From: Polydactylus sextarius | Lineage: Eukaryota; Chordata; Actinopteri; Polynemidae | Direction: 5' to 3' | Assembly (NCBI GenBank): GCA_016801845.1 | Contig: CM028927.1 | Location: 62,001 to 126,000 of the forward strand | DNA: 64,000 nt | In this document: in pieces, positions 44,707 through 56,421 of the stretch | Numbering within the stretch: the stretch's first letter is position 1 | Layout of the letters: each line of letters starts with the position of its first letter | The notes under the pieces: model-generated | What the model saw: the letters and a program-made list of their open reading frames with translations, nothing else | Databases searched by the model: none | What the model was told of the DNA's origin: nothing | Made by a program: the position numbers and the translations under genes

Positions 44707-45296
44707 TAGTTTCAATATGTTTATTATCTGATGTCTAGGGTCAGGAACAAAAGGGTGGGATAAGCAGCAAAACCTGCTGCCTGGCACACAGCAGCAGAAG
44801 GAATGAGAGAGACTGAGGGCAGTAGGCCGGCCTTTGTAGACTGCTCACACCTGCAGGTAATCAGGAGCTCAGGTGAGTCTACCTTGAAACAAAAAAAGAA
44901 AGATCACCACCACAACTGCAAGGCCTGTAACAGGTCTTGTTTTGGCTCATGGACCACCAGTGAACCTGTCCCAGGAACAGACACCACGTCGATCTGCTTC
45001 TTATTAATGTCTGGGTGACACAAGAATGACAGCATTCGTGAAGAAAAACAAGACTGCTGACATTTTAGTGATAACGTTGCATATAGGAGATTCTTCTGTG
45101 TCTGCACAGAAGGCACATTGCTCTGTGTTTCTCCCCAGAATGCTTTCACTCATAGTATAAATGGGAGAAGGCCAAGTGAAAAAAAATGGGTTGATATTAT
45201 GTCTGTGTGAGCACAGTGTTATATTACTCCAAATATACCTTGCTTGTTAAAGGGGCCGCTTGCGAACACACACACAAAAATCCTGTGGGATTCAAC
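41887..45296 (-). pseudogene. K4: kinesin-13-like copy with full Gypsy insertion
   Basis: Exon j 41965-42156 keeps the canonical acceptor TTTTTCCAG, mutated in K1-K3, but has a 4-bp TTTG duplication that shifts the frame. Exon i 42358-42503 and exon h 42615-42706 (TAA at 42687-42689) follow. Exon g and the pogo-like MITE are deleted near 42,812. Exon f 42851-42939 has a one-base insertion; otherwise its P-loop would read GQTGNGKTH. Exon e 44933-45010 is the only copy that still encodes INKKQIDVVSVPGTG followed by SLVVHEPKQ. Exon d (45239-45296) is frameshifted, and the block ends exactly at its 5' edge, joined to A5. Confidence 0.8.
43170..44932 (-). mobile_element. Gypsy LTR retrotransposon, internally deleted, two LTRs
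   Basis: LTRs at 43170-43471 and 44629-44932 both run TGTTACAAA to TGTAACA and align along their length. On the minus strand the 5' LTR is followed after 3 nt by TTGGGGCTCGTCCTT (44611-44625), matching a tRNA-Pro-type primer-binding site. The 1,157-bp interior has the end of a Gypsy RNase H domain at 43540-43644: NQQLRWSLFLLGYGLEVCHI, then RGRDNVLADALSR. Gag, RT and integrase are missing. It is inserted in kinesin exon e. Confidence 0.88.
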
Positions 45297-46327
45297 GTTA
45301 TTGTCAGTTACAACTTACATCTGATCAGATGATGGACACTGTTCTTTACGGTTGACGATAGCACCCTTTGACCTGTCACTCTTGACAAACACACAGCTGG
45401 GTTCTGGTTCTTCCACTTTCCTCCTGAAAGACACAGATTATAATCTGCTTTGTGACCAGAACAAACCAGTTTCACTGCTGTTTTGTTCTGAACTATAAGA
45501 TAAGTGTGTTTTCTTGAAGAAACAACATGTTTCATTAAGTTCAGAGTGGATCAATGTGAAAACAACACAAGATAATAAAACCATCAGAGCTGCTTTATGT
45601 GTGTGTAGACTCTCAGCAGTGACATGATACGATGAAAAAAAAAAAAAACTTGTAAGTGAAGAAGATTAATGTTGTAAATAAACTCATTTAATAAACACGT
45701 GGATAAACAGCTGTATAAATAACTGTCAGTAACATAACGCTTGTGACACGTTAACTCTTTGTAGCACAGGAGTGTTGATTTACTAAAAATATTGGGGTGA
45801 TCACATGTATACACATAACTGAATCCGGGTCCAGGTCCTGGTCTTGGCCCTTGTCCAGGTTCATCCATGTTGCTGAATGAACCTCCACCTGTAGAGGAAA
45901 CACAAATCATTAATATGCACATCAGCTGAAATCTTCCTTTACATCATTTCTGCTGTACAAATATCAGCTGTGATTGTCTCTTCTTCTCCGTTTCCTATCA
46001 GTGTCAGTTAAATACAATCACACAGTATGCAGCAGAGAAAGCTGCCATCAGCTGCTGTGCTTCTATCAGTCCACTAGATGGCAGTGTCTCTGCAGTGTCT
46101 AACTTTACTTGATGAAACAAGCTGCAGTTGATTCTTTCACTCACAACACCTGGGCCCGAATTTATTTCACCTCAAAGCTCCAGTGACATCCAGTCATTTC
46201 ACTGCCACGGAAAATCATCTGAACACATTCTGTCTGCAACACCTGCGCTCTCATGATGATAAACCATGAAAATGTATTATCAACTGGCTGAAAGAAATAG
46301 GTCTATACTGATATTACCTTTCAATCT
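45297..46327 (-). pseudogene. A5: NLR 5' exons N1 and N2
   Basis: N2 (45319-45423) and N1 (45784-45888) are nearly identical to A4, with N1 reading GGSFSNMDEPGQGPRPGPGP and FSYVYTCDHPNIF. The block lacks the Tc1 remnant and the boundary minisatellite: it begins just outside the N2 donor and abuts exon d of K4. A CTCF-like CCACTAGATGGCAG lies at 46071-46084. Confidence 0.7.
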
Positions 46328-46465
46328 TTTTCTTTATCTGCCTTTCATCTGCATCTAGCCAGCGTTACTGCTGTGGTGGAAGGTGTCCACGTTAGCCTCA
46401 ATATACCTTGAGAGCCAGGAGGCTGCCATTGATCTCCACCAAAGTGCTGAGGTCGTTGCCAGCCA

Positions 46466-46841
46466 ACGAGTACTTGTTCAGAGGTCCAATGAAATTGCAT
46501 GATAAATCAAGCGCACTTTCACAGCTATTGTAAATCAGTCATTTGTACTCACCCTCATCAACATGGAAAATACTAGAAGAAAAGCATATAATGCAGCTTT
46601 TAAGTTAAAGGCGATCACTCTAGAGGTTGAAGAAGGAAATCGACCCGCTATCAGTGACTCACTTCTTACAGCAATAAGAAGACACGATGAACGCCTTTGA
46701 GCTAATTTTTCATATTACAACGTTGGAGACCTGCGGCTTTAAATCCGTGCGCGGCTTGTACAAGTACAAACTTGATTTTCTTTCTAAAATTAGAGCATGC
46801 GGTTTTTAAATCAGGTGCGCTCTGTAGTCCGGAATTTACGG
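46466..46841. mobile_element. Pogo-like MITE, left part deleted (K5)
   Basis: The right terminus CCGGAATTTACGG plus TA is intact; the left half was lost in the deletion that fuses the MITE to exon j. This copy retains the longest open frame, 46563-46700 on the plus strand: MENTRRKAYNAAFKLKAITL, then EVEEGNRPAISDSLLTAIRR and a stop after 45 residues. Confidence 0.7.
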
Positions 46842-47225
46842 TACAAATATGGATGAATCAAGGGAAATATATGAATGCCTCAAACTTATCTTACCTCTGA
46901 TTACCACTTCTGTGAAAATCCAGAGATCTTACCTGCCAAGGCATAAATCCTTTTGGAACTGTTCTGCTGCTTTCCTGTAAAAATCACCTCCCATTGTCTA
47001 GTGAGAGGAAAAATAAGTTAACTTAAATATACACATTATTTTCTTCATGCAAAGCACTGACAACTCAGCTCCACACAACAGATGCTTACATGAGTTTTTC
47101 CATTTTCTGTCTGTCTGTAGGCAAAGCATGTTGCCATGCAACCTTCAAAATTGCAGAAATAATGGACTGTACCAAAGGTTCGGTTCTGAATCTGGAGAAG
47201 AAGAAGAAGAAAAAAAACACTGGTG

Positions 47226-47513
47226 TGTTACAAACCCCGCTCATAGGGAAGCAACACAAAAGGTAGACCAAAAAAAAAATAGATAGTTTCAGTATGTTTA
47301 TTATCTGATGTCTAGGGTCAGAAACATAAGGGTGGGATAAGCAGCAAAACCTGCTGCCTGGCACACAGCAGCAGCGCGAGGAATGAGAAAGACTGAGGGC
47401 GGTAGGCCGGCCTTTGTAGACTGCTCACACCTGCAGGTAATCAGTAGCTCAGGTGAGTCTAGCCGAAACAAAAAAAAAAAGAGATCACCACCACAACTGC
47501 AAGGCCTGTAACA
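47226..47513 (-). mobile_element. Solo Gypsy LTR in kinesin exon e (K5)
   Basis: TGTTACAAACC to CCTGTAACA, 288 bp. The DNA between exon f and this LTR, present in K1, K3 and K4, is deleted here. Confidence 0.78.
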
Positions 47514-49490
47514 GGCCTGTCCCAGGAACAGACACCACGCCGATCTGCTTCTTATTAATCTCTGGATGACACAAGAATGACAGCGCTTGTGAAGAAAAAA
47601 CAGGATGGCTGACATTTTAGTGATGATGCGTTGCATATGGGAGATTCTTCGGTGTCTGCACAGAAGGCACAGGGCTCTGTGTTTCTCCCCAGAATGCTTT
47701 CACTCATAGTATAAATGGGAGAGGGCCAAGTGAAAAAAACATGGTTGATATTATGTCTGTCTGAGCACAGTGTTATATTACTCCAAACATACCTTGCTTG
47801 TTAGGGGGCCGCTTGCGAACACACACACAAATCCTGTGGGATTCAACCTGTAAAAAAAAAAAAAAAAAAAAAAAATAAACACAAAAAGAGCTCCAAGTTT
47901 GAGCTCGAATGTTAACACACGCTTGCATATAAAGTCAGGCATAGTTCAAAACTGCAAATTTACCAGGTCGCCTGCTGATACAGGGATTATTTCCAATGTT
48001 TCTCTGAAGCCTTGGATGATCTCAGAGAATTTCTGGTTTGGTCGAGAAGCCTCTCCAAACTTCAATGAAGACAAGAAAGAAAAGCAATATAAATGAAATG
48101 TGTGAAACGACTTTCATGCGTCCAAAATTCACATTATTAGTAGAATTGATAAATGAAATAAAAATCCTCACCCTCCCCTTCTTTCTTAGTCTGCATTTCA
48201 GGTGGTTTTATAACACAAGGCAGCCTTTTGTTGCCTTTGGTTAATTCTTGAGGAGCCACAGATTTTCTCCCTGAAATGCAAAAGATCTTAATCACTTTTT
48301 AATTCTTAATGAACTCACATCTCATTGACAGCATTGTAATTTCTAACAAATTTAATTGCAGTTGTGACATTAATGTATGGGATGTGATCCACTGGATGCA
48401 CAATTGTTTTTTTTTTTATTATTTATTTTTTTTTTATCTGTCACTGACCTTTGATTGCGGACGGAGGAGGCATCCTCTCAGGTTCATCATTTTCTTTTGT
48501 GGCCTCACGGGCAAGAGACAGCGACGGTGCTGGTTTGCTCTCATTCTTTCTGTGTTGCCGGTAGGAATCACTAAATAATAAAATAAGGCAGAAGAATGCG
48601 CTCAGTTTTATACAGTGATAAATGTTACCACAGTTATAGTTACCACAGTTAAAGTTGCTATGTGACTGATAACAGCTAAATTTAGCATATAAATATGTGG
48701 CTTATATTTTCCAAAGGAAAGGTCTAAATTATAAATGTATTCTTTTTGGTAGAAATAACCAACCAGAATCCATAAGGGCTGATGATGAGGGGAGACCAGG
48801 ACGGTCCATCTCTGGGCTTCCCTTTGAAGACTCAATAGTTGGAACGCTGCGCTGAAAAACATCAGTTGGGACCTGAACAAACACGCCGGTCTGGCCTGAG
48901 ACAGACTACTGGAAACTCAAAAGACGACAAAGCATCTAAGTAAAACGGGTGCAATGTGAGCATCATCATAAAGCAAGTGCCATTAAGTTTTCTAACTTTG
49001 GGCACAAAACCTAAACCCCACACAACAGAAAGATTAACTGTGTGTAGTTGTAGGCTGTCAAATCACAAGAGCCAAGATTCTTTACTCTTGTGACAGAGAA
49101 GTGAGCTAGGAGTGAGAGAAACAGCAACAGACAAGTGGAAGCTGAGTGTCAGTGAAATGATGAAAGCTTCTAATGAGAGCACATTTGAGCATTAAAATGT
49201 TACTAAGGGCACTGTAATAGTGATACTGTAAGCCAATTTTATAAAAAAAAAAAAGCTGTAAAATCCTGTAAAAATGCTATATCCTTACTTATCCAGTGAT
49301 AATATATGCCAGTGTGTGCTCCCTTTAAATTCTCTTTGTCCAATGTTTCTTTCTCTTCTCACCCAGAATTTAGAGCTCAGAAAAGAGTGAACAAGGACAC
49401 ATGGTTCTATGAGCCCAGAATTAGTCATTTTGTGTCAATGTGCCATTTATTATTAAAATGAACAAATTTAGACAAAAATCCTCTTCCAGG

Positions 49491-50240
49491 ATGGTTAGTT
49501 TAGCACACACACCTCAGACAAATCAGTTCAATTCTTTTTACATACAAGCTTTAATACTCTTCCTTTCAGAACTACTGTTTATTTTAGCTCAAGTTTCTGA
49601 ACCCAAAAGATAAGTAACACATTGCATTTCCCAAATTCCAAATAAATGTAAGACTTTTTAAGGCTTTATCTTAGGAAAATATATTTAAGACTTCTAAGGC
49701 CCCACGGCCACCCTGTAACTTTTTAACGGTTAGCATTAGCCAGCTGTCACGTTACTTTCGAACGCTAGCTCAACTCTAGATAAAATAATGTTGCCAAATA
49801 AGGTTAACATTACACCACTAACGAGAAGAAAGAGCTGAATTCCATAATTTATAATGCAACCGAATCTATAATGCTTACAACTCATGCGTTAGCTTTAACA
49901 TTAATGTTATCAAGGTACCGTTAGCAAACAGTTAGATAGCTTTAGCTTGCTGTGCTATGCATATGATAAATGGCTGCCTGTAAGAACCACTAAACAAGAC
50001 AAAAGGATCAAAACAACCAACAATCATTTACTGAGATATTCGCTAATTACAATATTTTTATCGCTACCTTTTGTTTTTTTTTTTTTATTTTAATCGCTGA
50101 TCACTTCACCAAGAGTCCATCAGACAGTCAAACCGGAAGTGGAAGGTTTCAAAGACTTTTGTCGAAAGGGGGGAAGGTAGGATGTACCATTGTGACGGGG
50201 TGTTTGTGTTAATTCTGCAGATATGGTCTTTAAAGAGCCC
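49491..50240. other. Little-repeated sequence right of K5, with MITE relic
   Basis: 49,630-49,716 matches the right end of the hAT-like MITE at 13.4 kb (CTTAGGAAAATATATTTAAG, then GGCCACCCTG). The rest is AT-rich with repeated GCTAGC/TTAGC words. No coding region recognised. Confidence 0.5.
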
Positions 50241-50339
50241 AAATAAGTGTAAAAGTGTGCAATCATGATATTTCACAGTTAGACATATTGAGAATTGTGC
50301 ACATAAATGTATTTGTACATAAATATCACATCAGTAGTG

Positions 50340-50820
50340 TTGGTGTATTTTTATCATCTGCGGTTTGTCTCGTGGGAGGGGCTTCCAGTAGAAAAGCAGC
50401 ACCCTGCACACTTCACAACACAGCAGCCTGGAGGGCAGCAAGTGGCAGAGCCTCCACCAAGTGCAAGTGTCTCCATGTTGGTAAGGCTGTCAGTTGGAGA
50501 GACTGTATTCATGTTGTTGCTTTTATGTTCAAGTTCACTATGTGTTCCATTTTTCGTTCCATTGTTTTCATTTCTAAAAAATAATAATAATAATTGTGTG
50601 TTTTATACAGGCAAAAGAACAACCTTTGCCAAAGAGGTACGTTGGTCGGATTATAGATTTGTCACAATTACTGACATTTGTGTTGTGCTTTAATTAGCAA
50701 TAATAATTGTCTTGTGTGTTTTCTGCACACAATGACTTTTGCCAAAGAGATACATTGGTTGGCTTGTAGATTTGTCACACACTGTAAATGCAAACAATAT
50801 CCTGACTGAAGATGAAATGG
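50340..50820 (+). other. Exon-like segment and 113-bp tandem duplication
   Basis: A donor-like CTCCATGTTG|GTAAGG at 50480 is followed by TTTTATACAG and a 26-nt candidate exon 50611-50636 ending AAAGAG|GTACGT. The segment is repeated 113 bp downstream in decayed form (GCCAAAGAG at 50741). Its TGACATTTGTGTTGTGCTTT and TTGTGTGTTTTCTGCACA words match the sequence just left of both CAA tracts. No protein recognised. Confidence 0.4.
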
Positions 50821-51199
50821 TGTGTTTAACTTAATTCATACTAGTTTTTAGTGTTTACTTTTTTTTTTTTTTTTTTTTTTTTACTTTACCCCCATACGTC
50901 TTTCATTTAATTATATCTACTTGGTTTTTCTGAGTATGTAGCATGATTTATAATCATGACTCAAGTTACAGAACTATGCGCCCCAGTGCGCGTGTCCATT
51001 TCCCGTTACTGCACATTTACCACTGGAGGAAACTCACGCAGATTCTGGTGCACACCAAAAGCGACTAGAGCGACCACAGCGCCGAAGTCATTATTTCTCT
51101 CTCTATGGAGAGACTGTGAAGTCGGCGGCAGTGAAGCGCCTCTAGCGCCAGAGCGAAAAAAGGAGAAGTTAAAATCCAGTTAACTTTATGGTAATGAGT

Positions 51200-51910
51200 T
51201 ATGACGCCATTCGCTAAAAAAACCAATCACAACGCTTAGATTCACCAAAGTCCCACAGTCAGGTGGGTTCGAGGAACAAGCCGTAATTTAAGTTCCTAGT
51301 TCCTAGGTGGTTTTGAGATGGCCAGCGGAAAAGCCACGGAATTATTATTATTTACTGTCATCATTATTTTTCCATTCTTAGTAAATAAATTTTGAATTGG
51401 CTCGCTTTGGTCGCTGTCGGTGTGAACGCACAGTTAAAAAGTTAGCAGCATCTCAACATAAGCGAATCCACAAGTCCGGCGCCTGTTAGCTGCTGGATTA
51501 GCATAGGCTGCTAATTTAGCTGTGTTTAAGTTAACCAGCTAATTTAGTGGCTGTGGAGGGGTCGGCCCGTGCTTCACTTCCAGGCAGCAGAATAAAGGTA
51601 TGTACGGGCGCAGTCATGTTGGTGCTGGGATGTAAGCAATAGCTAAGGTCAGACCAGAACGTGTGTAACGCCAGTTAAGTTTAAGTTTGTTCGCTATGCA
51701 TTTGTAGACACGACATTAAAGTGAGTGCTTCTTCTCACAGTATACCTCACGGCTTGACAGCTTGAAAGTGAAGGAAAGGCTTTCGGACTCAGCTTATATG
51801 AAGAGATGATGGACTAGACATTTTCTTTGCAACGCAAAGAAATTGTGGAAGAACAGCCTCTGGTCAAAGCGGTTATGGATCGCTAGACTGCACTGTTCAC
51901 AATAAGTCAG
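51200..51910 (+). promoter_or_regulatory. Candidate promoter and 5' UTR exons upstream of B array
   Basis: A CCAATC box lies at 51223-51228. An exon-like end AATAAAG|GTATGT is at 51597, and a second candidate exon runs 51741-51910 between TCTCACAG and GTCAG|GTATGG. Its first ATG frames stop at once (ATGAAGAGATGA), so it would be untranslated. The signals are on the plus strand, the same as the B pseudo-exons starting at 52.14 kb. This is an inference from splice-like motifs only. Confidence 0.3.
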
Positions 51911-52136
51911 GTATGGCCCACTTACTGAACCACACCTCAAGTAATCATTATTTTCATTGTAGCTTACTCTGTTGTTTCATTAGATTCGTTTAATGCTTAA
52001 TTGATCACAAGTTACAGGAATCTGGGCATTACTTTTTGAGAAATGTATGATATATGACCGTAAAATAGACTATTGGCATTTAATGACTACAATGATGGAT
52101 GTGTGTTGTTTTTTTTTTTTTTTTTTTTTGATTAAG

Positions 52137-52460
52137 GTTTTGCCAAGTTCTACAGAGTTGCCAGTAAGAGTCTCAAGAAAGACTTCTATGGGCCACCATA
52201 TCACTCGCCTCATTGACTTCTTCAAATCCAGAAAGGGAGTTGCTACTGCTACTACTTTGTACAACAACTACTAATTGATTCAATGGTTTAACACATATAC
52301 ACAGATTTTTTTTTTTCTCAAAATAGCTTTCTGCTTGTTTTCTTGTCATCTTTTCCATGAGACCAATGAGATCACCACAACACGCGCTGCTGTCTGTCCT
52401 ACAATGTCTGCCCCTGTATGTTTGAGATAATTCCAGCGAATTCTCCTCAGCTGTTCAGTA
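52137..52460 (+). pseudogene. X and Y pseudo-exons, first right unit
   Basis: X reads LPSSTELPVRVSRKTSMGHH in the shifted frame; the CAG acceptor of later units is replaced by GATTAAG and one T is lost. Y ends CAGCTGTTCA|GTAAGT. This is the edge copy of the array and the most diverged. Confidence 0.5.
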
Positions 52461-52572
52461 AGTATTGAAATAATGATGATCATATGACCTTCATACAGTG
52501 CACATTTTAGGACATCATCAGACCTCAGGTTCATTTCTCAAATTTCAGTAAAAATAACATTGTTCAGGTATC

Positions 52573-52603
<31 letters not shown>

Positions 52604-52980
52604 CTTGAACCACTGATTTCATGCCATTTCCAGTAAATTAATTTTGCACAGCACCCATTCCTTATAGGATACATACTTGAAATTAAATAATAATGGTTTT
52701 GTTTTGTTCTGTTTTGGGTTTAAATGTCAAAAAAGAGATTTTTTTTATTTATTTATTTTTTTTTATTTTTTTTTTTTTTTGAAAATGTGCACCTACACTG
52801 TTTGACCTGATGTTGTTTGGTGTATTTGGCTTGAGGCTGCTTGGTCTGAAACTGTTTTGCTTAAGGTCGATTTGAATTATGATTCCTGCAGATCAGTTTG
52901 ATTAGTGAACACACTATAGCCGTGGTCCGGGTCATATCATCCTACCTAAATTTATTTATATTCTTTTATTTTGAACGCAG

Positions 52981-53295
52981 GATTCGGACACTGTAGATGA
53001 CTTCACCCAGTTGCCTGTTGGGGTTCTTAGAGTCATGGCTGAGGTCACGCCACCATAGACGAACGGCATTGCAATCATCCTTGAAGGAAACATTGTCATG
53101 GATGAGATTTCCACAACCTCTCAAGCACTTTGTCTTCTGTTTGGCTTGATATATGCACTCCATCTGGATTACCCCAAAGGTATGAAGAACACTTTTGAGT
53201 TCATCCAGAAGATACTGTTGAACCTCGCACGACAAAAGCTCAGCCCAAAACCGCAGACATTAAAAATTGCTCTTTTGGCTAGATGTTGTGGTTAG
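52981..53295 (+). pseudogene. Z3 pseudo-exon (most complete reading frame)
   Basis: Acceptor AACGCAG is present. The frame reads LPVGVLRVMAEVTPP, TAG, then LEGNIVMDEISTTSQALCLL, FGLIYALHLDYPKGMKNTFE, FIQKILLNLARQKLSPKPQT and ends at TAG 53293-53295. Apart from the single internal TAG it is open for about 104 codons, so it is the best reference for the family. The ancestral domain is not identified. Confidence 0.6.
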
Positions 53296-53433
53296 GGATA
53301 GCTATACTGGTTGTCTACATACGTTTGATGTGATTATGATGGAGCTGAACAGTTAAACAAAACATTATTGAATATTTGATGCCTTAATTTTTATCCACGT
53401 GAATATTATATTTTACTGACATTTTTAGTTCAG

Positions 53434-53750
53434 GTTTTTGCCAAGTTCTACAGAGTTGCCAGTAAGAGTCTCAAGAAAGACTTCTATGGGCCACCATATC
53501 ACTATCACTCGTCTCATTGACTTCTTCAAATCCAGAAAGGGAGTTGCTACTGCTACTACTTTGTACAACAACTACTAATTGATTCAATGTTGTAACACAT
53601 ATACACAATAGCTTTCTGCTTGTTTTCTTGTCATCTTTTCCATGAGACCAATGAGATCACCACAACACGCTGCTGCTGTCCTACAATGTCTGCCCCTGTA
53701 TGTTTGAGATAATTCCAGCGAATTCTTCCTCAGCTGTTCAGTAAGTATTG
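53434..53750 (+). pseudogene. X and Y pseudo-exons, second right unit
   Basis: X starts after TTCAG with VFAKFYRVASKSLKKDFYG and has an ATCACT duplication. Y carries the TGA in LPLYV*DNSSEFF. Further copies start near 54708, 55968, 57247 and 58485 with small private indels. Confidence 0.5.
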
Positions 53751-54012
53751 AAATAATGATGATCATATGACCTTCATACAGTGCACATTTTAGGACATCA
53801 TCAGACCTCAGGTTCATTTCTCAAATTTCAGTAAAAATAACATTGTTCAGGTATCGTAATTTAAAAAAAAAAAAAAAAAAACTTGAACCACTGATTTCAT
53901 GCCATTTCCAGTAAATTAATTTTGCACAGCACCCATTCCTTATAGGATACATACTTGAAATTAAATAATAATGGTTTTGTTTTGTTCTGTTTTGGGTTTA
54001 AATGTCAAAAAG

Positions 54013-54061
<49 letters not shown>

Positions 54062-54254
54062 TGCACCTACACTGTTTGACCTGATGTTGTTTGGTGTATT
54101 TGGCTTGAGGCTGCTTGGTCTGAAACTGTTTTGCTTAAGGTCGATTTGAATTATGATTCCTGCAGATCAGTTTGATTAGTGAACACACTATAGCCGTGGT
54201 CCGGGTCATATCATCCTACCTAAATTTATTTATATTCTTTTATTTTGAACGCAG

Positions 54255-54568
54255 GATTCGGACACTGTAGATGACTTCACCCAGTTGCCTGTTGGGGTTC
54301 TTAGAGTCATGGCTGAGGTCACGCCACCATAGACGAACGGCATTGCAATCATCCTTGAAGGAAACATTGTCATGGATGAGATTTCCACAACCTCTCAAGC
54401 ACTTTGTCTTCTGTTTGGCTTGATATATGCACTCCATCTGGATTACCCCAAGGTATGAAGAACACTTTTGAGTTCATCCAGAAGATACTGTTGAACCTCG
54501 CACGACAAAAGCTCAGCCCAAAACCGCAGACATTAAAAATTGCTCTTTTGGCTAGATGTTGTGGTTAG
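54255..54568 (+). pseudogene. Z4 pseudo-exon
   Basis: Acceptor present; shared TAG. CCCCAAGGTATG lacks one A compared with Z3, which shifts the frame after HLDYP. Confidence 0.5.
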
Positions 54569-55506
54569 GGATAGCTATACTGGTTGTCTACATACGTTTG
54601 ATGTGATTATGATGGAGCTGAACAGTTAAACAAAACATTATTGAATATTTGATGCCTTAATTTTTATCCACGTGAATATTATATTTTACTGACATTTTTT
54701 AGTTCAGGTTTTTGCCAAGTTCTACAGAGTTGCCAGTAAGAGTCTCAAGAAAGACTTCTATGGGCCACCATATCACTCGTCTCATTGACTTCTTCAAATC
54801 CAGAAAGGGAGTTGCTACTGCTACTACTTTGTACAACAACTACTAATTGATTCAATGTTGTAACACATATACACAATAGCTTTCTGCTTGTTTTCTTGTC
54901 ATCTTTTCCATGAGACCAATGAGATCACCACAACACGCGCTGCTGCTGTCCTACAATGTCTGCCCCTGTATGTTTGAGATAATTCCAGCGAATTCTTCCT
55001 CAGCTGTTCAGTAAGTATTGAAATAATGATGATCATATGACCTTCATACAGTGCACATTTTAGGACATCATCAGACCTCAGGTTCATTTCTCAAATTTCA
55101 GTAAAAATAACATTGTTCAGGTATCGTAATTTAAAAAAAAAAAAAAAAAAAACCACTGATTTCATGCCATTTCCAGTAAATTAATTTTGCACAGCACCCA
55201 TTCCTTATAGGATACATACTTGAAATTAAATAATAATGGTTTTGTTTTGTTCTGTTTTGGGTTTAAATGTCAAAAAGAGATTTTTTTTTATTTATTTTTT
55301 TTTTTTGAAAATGTGCACCTACACTGTTTGACCTGATGTTGTTTGGTGTATTTGGCTTGAGGCTGCTTGGTCTGAAACTGTTTTGCTTAAGGTCGATTTG
55401 AATTATGATTCCTGCAGATCAGTTTGATTAGTGAACACACTATAGCCGTGGTCCGGGTCATATCATCCTACCTAAATTTATTTATATTCTTTTATTTTGA
55501 ACGCAG

Positions 55507-55818
55507 GATTCGGACACTGTAGATGACTTCACCCAGTTGCCTGTTGGGGTTCTTAGAGTCATGGCTGAGGTCACGCCACCATAGACGAACGGCATTGCAA
55601 TCATCCTTGAAGGAAACATTGTCATGGATGAGATTTCCACAACCTCTCAAGCACTTTGTCTTCTGTTTGGCTTGATATATGCACTCCATCTGGATTACCC
55701 CAAGGTATGAAACACACTTTGAGTTCATCCAGAAGATACTGTTGAACCTCGCACGACAAAGCTCAGCCCAAAACCGCAGACATTAAAAATTGCTCTTTTG
55801 GCTAGATGTTGTGGTTAG
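55507..55818 (+). pseudogene. Z5 pseudo-exon
   Basis: Acceptor present; shared TAG; same one-base loss as Z4, plus GAAACACACTTTG in place of GAAGAACACTTTTG. Confidence 0.5.
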
Positions 55819-56383
55819 GGATAGCTATACTGGTTGTCTACATACGTTTGATGTGATTATGATGGAGCTGAACAGTTAAACAAAACATTATTGAATATTT
55901 GATGCCTTAATTTTTATCCACGTGAATATTATATTTTACTGACATTTTTTAGTTCAGGTTTTTGCCAAGTTCTACAGAGTTGCCAGTAAGAGTCTCAAGA
56001 AAGACTTCTATGGGCCACCATATCACCATATCACTCGTCTCATTGACTTCTTCAAATCCAGAAAGGGAGTTGCTACTGCTACTACTACTTTGTACAACAA
56101 CTACTAATTGATTCAATGTTGTAACACATATACACAATAGCTTTCTGCTTGTTTTCTTGTCATCTTTTCCATGAGACCAATGAGATCACCACAACACGCG
56201 CTGCTGTCCTACAATGTCTGCCCCTGTATGTTTGAGATAATTCCAGCGAATTCTTCCTCAGCTGTTCAGTAAGTATTGAAATAATGATGATCATATGACC
56301 TTCATACAGTGCACATTTTAGGACATCATCAGACCTCAGGTTCATTTCTCAAATTTCAGTAAAAATAACATTGTTCAGGTATC

Positions 56384-56421
<38 letters not shown>

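Larger units (their letters stand above)
46328..49490 (-). pseudogene. K5: kinesin-13-like copy with internal deletion
   Basis: A partial exon j (46407-46465, EINGSLLALK end) is joined directly to the middle of the pogo-like MITE, so exons i and h are gone. Exon g 46933-46997 begins TMGGDF. Exon f 47090-47191 is in frame through FEGCMATCFAYRQTENGKTH, so the P-loop is present but substituted. Exon e is split by a solo LTR. Exons d 47793-47847, c 47964-48059 (EIIQGFRETL), b 48172-48270 and a 48449-48570 (ENESKPAPSLSLAREATKEN, in frame) follow. Homology ends near 49,490. Confidence 0.8.

Noticed and set aside
54011..54060. Poly-T and poly-A runs as polyadenylated retrogene tails
   Set aside because: They occur at fixed positions in every B unit and vary only in length, so they are part of the repeat and not tails of separate insertions.
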